Shown piece by piece: positions 56,291 through 64,000 of a DNA stretch of 64,000 bases. The translations under genes and the position numbers were made by a program. Within the stretch, counting starts at the first letter, position 1, and each line of letters begins with the position of its first letter. The notes under the pieces were generated by a model. That model had not been told where the DNA came from. It worked only from the letters and a program-made list of their open reading frames with translations, and did no database searches. Source of the stretch: Symbiodinium natans (Eukaryota > Sar > Dinophyceae > Suessiales > Symbiodiniaceae); assembly GCA_905221605.1 (NCBI GenBank), contig CAJNDS010002155.1, positions 62,001 through 126,000 on the forward strand. The letters run 5' to 3'.

Positions 56291-56583
56291 GACGGGGTAG
56301 AGGCATAACTGGCATGAGGAAAGGAGGAATGGAGACTTCTTTGCTTCTAACACCAGGACACTTTTTGGTGGGGCTTTTGAGGGATTCTCGCGCGCGCGCG
56401 GAATACTGGTACTACTGCTGTTGAGCGAGCATGCAGGTGACTGAAGACACTAGCATTGGGATGCTGCGTTTCCATGTTCACTGGCTGCCCTAGAACCCCA
56501 TAAGGATTAAAACCCTAAAGCCAAGAAACCCCAAATCTTAAACACTGAACAAAAAACCCTAAACCCTAAACCCTCCGCCCCAC

Positions 56584-57862
56584 CTCGTACGGCTGCACAA
56601 AGGCGTGCAGAGTGAGGCTACCCATGAGGATGCCAAGGGTGAGGGCAAGGTTCGTGGAGGCCGCGTAACTCCTGGGTTGTGCTGAAAACCCCCACACAGA
56701 AGGATGGTTTTCTTGTCGCTGCCAGCAGGGTTTAGGGTTTAGGGTTTGGGTTTAGGGATGTTTGGGGTTTAGGGTTTAGGGTTTGCTAGCATGCGCAGGA
56801 TATCATCTGCGCCTTTGAAGACAGCCCAGGCTCGGGGGAAAGAAGACTCGTACTTGGAGCAGACACACTTTCCGCAGCAGTGGTACGACCTGCCAAGGGA
56901 GCTCTTGGTTGCCCTCCGGTTCTTTTTCGCAGGTTAGGGTTGAGGGTTGGGGGGAAGAAGGGAAGAGTGTCACAGAAATCTAAGAGTTTTTGGAGGCCAT
57001 TATCCCGAGCTCAGAAACCCTTAAAACCCGAGCAAGTACCAATAAACCTTACCACGGCTGGCCTCCCACCATTCCACACTCATTCTGTAGCCAGAGATGA
57101 GAAATCCCATGCTCTGTCTTCGAGCTTCCGGACGCCAGCTGTGCGATCTCCGAATCATCTCCAGCCAATACCTGGCCAGTTCTCACAACTATGCTGCGAT
57201 TTTTGTTGGGTTTGGGCTTAGGGTCTTTGAATTAGGGCTTTTTGCTACCGACTCCAAGAATACCTCGGGGCACCCCAAAAGGATAGTCAATCTGTCCGAG
57301 AACTGACCACCTAGTCTCAAGAGAACTCGGCACATGCTGTGGGGCGGTGGTCGGCCCGAAAACTCCAGCGCCGAAATTTTCAGGATTCAGACGTTTAGGG
57401 TTTAGGGTTTTGGGTTTAGAGGCTTTTTCCCCACCCTCCATATGTGGGTTGCTAGATGTTAAGCCCCACAGAATTCTTGGAGTGCCCGATGGGGAGGGGG
57501 GAATGGCTGGGGAGGTTTGGGATTTGGGGTGGAGAGTGCACAGGCCCTAAACCCTAAACCCTAAACCCTAAACCCTAAACCCTAAACCCTAAACCCCCCA
57601 AAGCCGTGTTAGACACACGCTCTCCAACCCTTCTCTCGACCTCCCGGGAGTTTAAGGCCTGCTGGAGACGACTTTGGGTTTCAGGGTTCCCGGATGTTGC
57701 AGTTCAGGGTTTAGGGTTTAGGGTTTAGGGTTCGGGGTTTAGGGTTTAGGGTTTGGGGTTTGGGGTTTAGAGCCGTGCGCTTTCACGAACATCCGAGTTG
57801 ACAAGGGCAGGGCGCATGGGTACGGCCAGAATCAATACGAAGATGCCGATTGCAGCCGTAGC
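56584..57862 (-). CDS. Three consecutive exons of a multi-pass membrane protein
   Basis: Exons in sense order are 57862-57774, 56889-56795 and 56671-56584. The first encodes a membrane helix (ATAAIGIFVLILAVPMRPAL) and joins over a GC-AG intron to a Cys-rich loop (SYHCCGKCVCSKYESSFPRA then WAVFKGADDIL). That joins to a second helix (NLALTLGILMGSLTLHAFVQ) followed by PYE and a GT donor. The reading frame is kept; the second junction needs a one-base shift in where the shared G is placed. The helix-loop-helix with paired Cys looks like part of a receptor, channel or transporter. No family can be named. Parts upstream (62.8 and 63.9 kb) and downstream (47-54 kb) probably belong to it. Confidence 0.6.
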
Positions 57863-57889
57863 CTGAACTGCAGACCCACAATGATTACA

Positions 57890-58760
57890 TCACGATTAGT
57901 ACGATTCTTATTCTCATTAATTACTAATTATAATTATTACTATTAGTTACTGCTGTTGTTATTACTACAATGCCCTGTCCGTTGCTACAGGTTTTCTGCT
58001 TTCTGATTTCGCGCCACCAGCCCAGCTGACCTGGAGTAGGTGGTGCCAACTTTTCTGTGTAGGTCTTGATGCGCAAATCAAGGCATCGGTGGCGGACCAT
58101 AGGCTCAATCGCGGGGTTCTGCCCTGTCATTTGGGCACTGGAAGCTTGTCTTTCTGGATACTCTAAGCCCTCTGTAGGAACCCAGACAAACTCCTCCTTT
58201 TTCTTTCTCCGAAATGATTAACACCAAAACCTAAACCGGCCGTTGACATATGCTTCAAGTCAGCGACCATCCAAGCCTCACGCCCGAGCCTACACTTTTC
58301 AATCCGAAGCTTCCCTCCTAGGCTTAGGGCCCAGGGCTTATTTAGGGCTTTCGTATGTAGGGTTTAGGGCCCTTTTTTGCAGCCCAAACCCTGAACCCTG
58401 AACCCTAAACCCTAAACCCTGAACCCCTATCGTCATTTGGGGCCATAGGCCACAACACCTCAAGCTAGGCTAGCCCTGTGGGGATCCTAAAGCAATATAC
58501 CTACATCTATATATATATATGTTTATGCGACCGTATTGAATATTATATATATATATGTATATCACTATTATATATATATATATGTCTATACTAATTATTT
58601 GTTTGTCTGTTTATGTGTATATTATGTAACATGTACTTCTTACACCTTGTAAAACCCGAGCCCGGGGACTTGAAAGCGCAGAGATCGGCAGGGCCCCAAG
58701 GTGAAGGAGCAGAAGAAGTGGGGCTTGTGGCCTCCGACGCCTCATGGCTCTTTCGGGCTT
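57890..58760. other. Intron or spacer, partly AT-rich; one ambiguous exon
   Basis: AT-rich DNA at 57890-57960 and TA microsatellites at 58506-58585. The GC-rich piece at about 58640-58750 is open in all three minus frames; one frame starts ATG and has a Leu-rich signal-like run. Its frame cannot be decided. Confidence 0.4.
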
Positions 58761-58768
58761 GATAGGGC

Positions 58769-58920
58769 TTCTAGGGTTAGGGTTTAGGGTTTAGGGTTTA
58801 GGGTTTAGGGTTTAGGGTTTAGGGTTTAGGGTTTAGGGTTTAGGGTTTAGGGTTTGGGGTTTGGGGTTTGGGGTTTGGGGTTTGGGGTTTGGGGTTTGGG
58901 GTTTGGGGTTTGGGGTTTGA
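58769..58920. repeat. TTTAGGG array passing into GGGGTTT array
   Basis: About twelve TTTAGGG units change abruptly at 58853 to about ten TTTGGGG units. Two internally homogeneous blocks stand side by side. Confidence 0.95.
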
Positions 58921-59185
58921 GGCTTGGGTCTTTGGGGTTGATGGTTGAATTGGGGGCGATAACTAGATGAGTTGGAATGATGTGAGGAAGTTCAGCCGGA
59001 TTCGGCGACTAAGCTAAGGTCTGACGCGCCGACAGGGAAGGTACCAAAGCGCCACGAAAGCAAAACACGTCAGCCAAGCTATTCTGGCTGAGGCCGTCGG
59101 AGGAGTGAGAGGCACGACACGCCGCCGATGCTCCCATACCCCCTCCCTCCCCATACGCCTCAGAGAACCAAACCCACAAGACATG

Positions 59186-59279
59186 CCCTAAACCCTAAAC
59201 CCTAAACCCTAAACCCTAAACCCTAAACCCTAAACCCTAAACCCTAAACCCTAAACCCTAAACCCTAAACCCTAAACCC
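59186..59279. repeat. CCCTAAA array
   Basis: Thirteen perfect heptamers. Exon candidate 59645-59745 lies to its right. Confidence 0.95.
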
Positions 59280-59644
59280 GACGAATGGCCTGCGCCCGCC
59301 GAACCCTGACATGCCCGGATTAAAGAATGACAGGCAAGAAACATATTTGAGGGTTTGCGATCTTAGGGGTACCTTATTAGAGTCCTTATTAGAACGGGGA
59401 TCTTACTATTTGGGGGTCTATATTCGGGGTCCCTCATTCTCGTAAACGCCCAATTTTTTACGGGGAAACTTCAAGCCTTCGAGGTCAGAACTGAAACATC
59501 TTTCGCACGGGCACAGTACACTGCAGTACTGGATGGGGACTGTTTGAAGGTCTTCATCTTAAATGCCGGTTTCAAAAGTTACAGTAAAGTACCACCAGGC
59601 CCAGAAGTAAGTTCAAGAGCTCAGCGGCTTTTCTGCATCTGGAA

Positions 59645-59745
59645 GCACGACAGCGGCTTCATGAAGCTTGCACATGCGCTTCCCATGTAGTTGTTGCCTG
59701 GGTCCGGATTTCGACTCGCGCACAGACGCGCCACAAAGGCAAGGC
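59645..59745 (-). CDS. Candidate exon, possibly extracellular part of the membrane protein gene
   Basis: Minus-strand frame CASRNPDPGNNYMGSACASF with several Cys. Bracketed on the right by TTTAGGG (59750-59762). Same strand and spacing as the other exons of this series; no family motif. Confidence 0.35.
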
Positions 59746-59949
59746 ATTGGGGTTTAGGGTTTGTTTAGGGCTTCGGCAGCACAAGCCAGTCTGAGCTCCG
59801 AGGGTTTAGAGTTTAGGGCTTAGGCTTGGTGACGGTTTAGGGTTTAGGGGGACTTGTTCGCAGGTTACCTGGGTTTAGGGTTTAGGGTTTAGGGTTTAGT
59901 TAGTGAAAGAAACATGCCTGTGTGAACTAGATCAGTTGACTCGCGTCTC

Positions 59950-60970
59950 AGAATTGCGTTCATCGGCTCATGCGTACAAAGCCATACCGCTCAGCCGAAA
60001 CTCTGGGCTTTTGAGGTGAGACTTCAGGGATACGGCTGTTTAGGCCCTGATCACGGCAGCATGATTCTGCATCCCCCCAAGCATCGGCCCCTTGGAGTCT
60101 TGCCAATCCCTTTTGACAGCAAACCTTCCCAACCGAAAGCCAGCTGTATTGGCATCGCCCACTTGGAGACAATATCCGCTGAGCATCCCAGGACCAAAGT
60201 GGCTTGCAGCATCAGAATGTCGTGTCGGAAGCCGTAGCGGCTTGCGATGGACCCCACAATCCAACCTTCCAGAGCACGAGAAGCATTGAGACTGACTTTG
60301 GGACTACAAGCAGCTAGCGAGTTTGGGGTGCCAGAAGCATGATTGAAGAGTCGACGGGGTCAACATGGTACTGGCATGCCGATCCTACATGTGATGCTTG
60401 CTATGCTCAGCAGCCTGTGCCAAAAGGTGGGCGAAGTGTTTACGCGATGAAGACCCCATTCACATGGAACACGTCCCAGTTACGAGGCGCGCATCATGTC
60501 TAACTGGTGCTGGACAATATACTACATCACAAAGAAGCAAGTTTGTCAGGGCATCTTACATCCTTGGTGATCATGGGATCTCATAGAGAAGTCTGCTTCC
60601 AGACGGACCCCATACTATGCTTCGAGGAGCAAGCTAACCTCAAAGCAGAATATTGCCAACCGCATGCTGACGAGAAGCCCATGACTTATCATGGCTTATG
60701 CGATCGCAATAGTAACGCTCGGTTCCCTTGAGGCTTGCCCGAAATGCGATGATCGTCCCCTTTCGTGCTCCGAGCGGCAGAAAAACAGTAGCAGCAGCGG
60801 TGGCACGAGCCCAATAATCACCCATCCATACTCCGGTACCCTGGTGGTCTGCAGAAGACATTCGTAGCCTCGGGGGGGTGGGGGGCGGTGAGGGGGAGGG
60901 GGGGGGGGGGGGGGGGTGGAGCCCACCCTGCATGAGATTTCCAGAAATAAAGCCTGCCCCAAGACCAAGG
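59950..60970. other. Long repeat-free stretch without a supported gene
   Basis: About 1 kb with almost no telomere-type units. Several overlapping open frames of 60-97 codons occur on both strands. I compared their composition and found no motif, no exon-like border and no preferred frame. A G-run lies at 60895-60916. Confidence 0.5.
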
Positions 60971-61503
60971 CTGTCAGCCAGCGTGCTGAAGCGAGGGTTT
61001 AGGGTTTAAGCTTTAGGGTTTAAGGCTTAGGGCTTAGGGTTGTATATATGCGTATCAATTCATGTTCCTACATATGTTTATATTTACTAGTTACCCCATC
61101 CTGGTCTTACCGCCCTCACTCTTCCTTAAAGGGCTATATGCTTATATCTCATACTCAGACATGTGGGTACATCCATGGTCTACATCATATACTGTTTTAT
61201 GTACTTATAAGTCATATAAGCCATGGGCACCCTAAACCTCAGACCCTAAATCTCAACCGGGAGCTAAGCAAGTTGTACAAGCTTGTCCCAGATGTCAGGG
61301 TCTCTGTCAGCCCAAGGTATCGCCGGATGGAGTTCTTTGCCTTGGCATCTCTTTTGCAAGCCTACGGTTCCAGTTAGGGTAGGGTTCGCCGGCTCGCCCC
61401 ATTCCTTCAGGCACTACAAGAACCAACAGTAAGTAGTTGGCACATTTGACCTGATGACCTAGAATCCCGGACCCGGGACCCTTGGAGCTAAAAAGCCGAA
61501 ACC

Positions 61504-61572
61504 TAAACCCTAAACCCTAAACCCTAAACCCTAAACCCTAAACCCTAAACCCTAAACCCTAAACCCTAAACC
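61504..61572. repeat. CCCTAAA array
   Basis: Nine heptamers directly on the donor side (sense) of the exon candidate 61575-61655. Confidence 0.95.
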
Positions 61573-61574
61573 TC

Positions 61575-63905
61575 GGAACTGAACTTGCCAGGGCTGCCAG
61601 CTGGTACTCGCTGAGACTGGAGACAGCTTGGAGGATGCAGTTCTTGGCTTCACAGCGGGGTTTCGGCGGTTTAGGGTATTGGCTTAGGTTTAGGGTTTAG
61701 GGTTTCGGGAATACTTAAACACAAAAAGGCACACTGAGGACAGCACCACCGAGCCCATACGCTGTGTGGGGCAGAGAGAGATTTGTTACACCTTTTGAAA
61801 TAGGGGCGGGAGTTGCGCAACATGGGGGGGGGGGGGCAACAAAGCAAATCTGGGTGAGATGCAGTGAACAAATCTCCGCGGTTCAGGACTCCGGACGAGC
61901 GCTGACCCAGAAACCCCACAAGGGCAGGGTGAAAAAAGAGCCAGACAGTGGTACTTTCGGCGGCCTTAGCCGAAGGGGTTTATGGTTTCGGGTCTGTGAA
62001 AACCAAGTTTGCGGGCACAATGCATGCTAACTACTTGGTATACTTAGTCCATAGACTTTACAAGCTCTAAGTACTTTATTTAGTAACGTCAACCATATCG
62101 GCCTGAACAGATTGAAACGGTCGAAGCTATTGTTCTGAATTGGCCAAAAGTTACTTCAAATGTCGCAACTGAGCGGGGTGCCTTGTGGTTGGTAAAATAG
62201 GTTTTTTTCCTACCTGATTGAAAGGAAGAAGCCTCCGTCACATAGTGCCCTGCATACATACCAGGATGGGCTATCAGGCCGTGCAATCCGCATAATTAAC
62301 CCGACACAAGGGCTTTCTGAGGGCTTATGGGGCATAAAATCCCATCCTGGTCGGGCTTTAGAGAGCAGAGCGTCAGCTGCAGTCCCAAAGGAAACCATGA
62401 TCTTGAAGATGACGCTGGTTCGCCTTCGCGAGGCCTTTCGAGCAGAGATTAGACCTCAGTGTCCACGAGGAGGGTTTAGGCAGGGTTTAGGGTTTGGGGT
62501 TTGGGGTTTGGAGTTTGGGTTGGCGTTTAGTAACTTAGGGAGAGCTCAGAAGCAGTAACTCAGATTCGGCATCAAAGCAACCCTTCCGACTTCGGGCTGC
62601 TTCTAAACCGAAGCTCTCTCCTGGTCAGCCTTTCTTGCCGAACCTCCATGTCAGGACTGCTCAAAAACCTTCTACTACACCTGCGCCCTTTGTTTCAAAA
62701 ATGGTTTTTTTTGATTCATCAGCCCTGAACCTTCAACCCTAAACGCCCGAAACCGCTGGACATCTCAAAGCCTAAACCCTAAAGGCCCTAAACCCTAAAG
62801 CCCAGAGCATTGCCAGGGAGCCAAGCACGAAGAGGCCGGCATGCTTCAAGGCCTCTGGTTTAGGGTTTAGGGTTTAGGGTTTATGGTTTAGGGTTGCTGT
62901 GTGCATCGGGACATTTTGCGGCTTACTTACTAGCTACCAGCGTGTTTGGGAAGTACATAACACTCCCCCTGCTCCCACCATATAGCCTTTGACGAGGGTA
63001 CATAGGGCACCTAGCTCACAAGTTCCTCACAACAAGATGTGTGATATACTGCGGCGAAGCACCGCCCAATCTTGAACCCGAAAAGCCTTTCGACCCAATC
63101 GCCTCCAAACCCTTTGGCGAAACCTTCTTTGACTCCAGGCTCAGCAGGATGCCGAACTTACCGACGTCTGGACAATCGTTCAGTTGCTCTCTACACCCTA
63201 TGTGTTTTATTTATTGTTTAAAATATTTTTGTAATTATTAAAATTTCTGTCTAAACCCGAAAGCACAGTTTGCATCAGGCTTCTCAGTTCTGGCCCGGTT
63301 GTATGCTGGAGCTGACACGGACGCTCTTTTTCCGAACCCTTTTTGCAGCAGGACTCCTCACTACTGCCTGCCTCGCCCTTATTACCTCGCAGCCCAGGAC
63401 TGTTTCCTAACCCTAAACCCGCAAGGACACCGAGCTTCAGAGGGGCATGGGATCATTCTAATGTAAGTGAGTTATATGATCTATATACATCAATATATAT
63501 ATATATACCATATCACAGTATATTAAATGGGACTATCCTACACAGTTCTGTGTTGCTACCTACAGGGCTGCAGGTCACCTGCAAGAAACTCGTTTTGGCA
63601 TCCCACGGCGGCTTTTTCCCTGAACCCGTTAGTTTCCTTAAGCTCTCAACCCTAACCTACTCGACCCAGGAGTAACCGGGTTTAGGGTTTAGGGTTTAGG
63701 CTTTAGGGTTTAGGGTTTAGGGAATACAAAAAGTGCCCTTTTTTGGCTTTAAGGGGGGAACCCCAACCCCAGACAAAGAAAATAAGGGCCTACTCCGGGT
63801 CCCAACCTAAGCCTGTTCTGGCCAACGCCAGGGGGCTAACATGGACCACTGGAACCGTCTGGGCGGGCACTGCTGGCAAATGAAGGGGTCGTTCACCTTC
63901 CCAGC
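61575..63905 (-). CDS. Candidate upstream exons of the multi-pass membrane protein gene
   Basis: In sense order: about 63900-63820 (DPFICQQCPPRRFQWSML, a CxxCPP Cys-rich repeat-like piece), 62852-about 62797 (ALKHAGLFVLGSLAMLWA, a membrane helix after a CAGAG acceptor, then a GC donor) and about 61655-61575 (RCEAKNCILQAVSSLSEYQL). A Cys-rich outer part followed by membrane helices is a common layout for large surface proteins of dinoflagellates, so the series likely continues to 56.6 kb and below. The gene probably starts beyond the right edge of the window. Borders are approximate. Confidence 0.4.
61990..62460. other. Spacer or intron without a supported gene
   Basis: Non-repetitive sequence with a few short open frames on the minus strand (62398-62089). 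No motif or exon border is supported. Confidence 0.5.
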
Positions 63906-64000
63906 TCCAGGCTATTCCAGGCTTCATTTGAGGGCTTCATGGAGTTTAAGGTTTACAGCTGGGCTCAAGTCGGGTTTTGGGCGGAGGTTTAATGTGTGTC

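Overview
The window looks like nuclear DNA of a dinoflagellate-type alga. Four things point that way. (1) Plant/dinoflagellate-type telomere heptamers (TTTAGGG/CCCTAAA) are scattered through the whole window rather than confined to an end. (2) Protein-coding pieces are very short exons (24-115 nt in the two best-resolved genes). (3) Most introns I could resolve start with GC or GA instead of GT and end AG, with a G opening the next exon. (4) Every gene I can support lies on the minus strand, as in the long one-way gene arrays known from dinoflagellates. The species cannot be named from the sequence.

Layout, in transcription order (right to left). 64-47 kb: a series of short exons, several encoding membrane segments and a Cys-rich loop, probably one large multi-pass membrane protein. 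46-40 kb: short exons of an acidic/soluble protein or proteins that I do not recognise. 38-27 kb: another unrecognised exon series, with repeat-rich DNA at 36.2-37.4 kb. 26-21.8 kb: a spliced RluA-type RNA pseudouridine synthase. 21.2-19.3 kb: a small unrecognised gene. 18.8-12.6 kb and 11.0-0.34 kb: two head-to-tail cathepsin Z/X-like cysteine peptidase genes (B and A), each reconstructed as 13 exons and about 285 in-frame codons, both with the catalytic Cys, His and Asn. Inside one intron of copy A sits a complete 162-codon intronless ORF on the same strand that resembles a caspase-fold (clan CD) peptidase.

The rest is intron and spacer DNA: telomere-like arrays and their local variants (CCCTATAA, GGGTTTC, CCCTAAAT, GGGGTTT), microsatellites, and at least five families of roughly 90-150 bp fold-back elements resembling MITEs, each with two to four copies here.

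The most interesting pattern is that the telomere-like repeats are oriented with respect to exons. In the sense direction, introns tend to open with TTTAGGG-type repeats soon after the donor and close with CCCTAAA-type repeats just before the acceptor. The two ends of an intron could therefore pair and bring unusual splice sites together. The two cathepsin copies share only one clearly identical intron position, and three introns found only or offset in copy B have 4-5 bp direct repeats at their ends. This fits repeated insertion of mobile introns (introners). Boundaries come from reading the sequence by eye and need transcripts to confirm.
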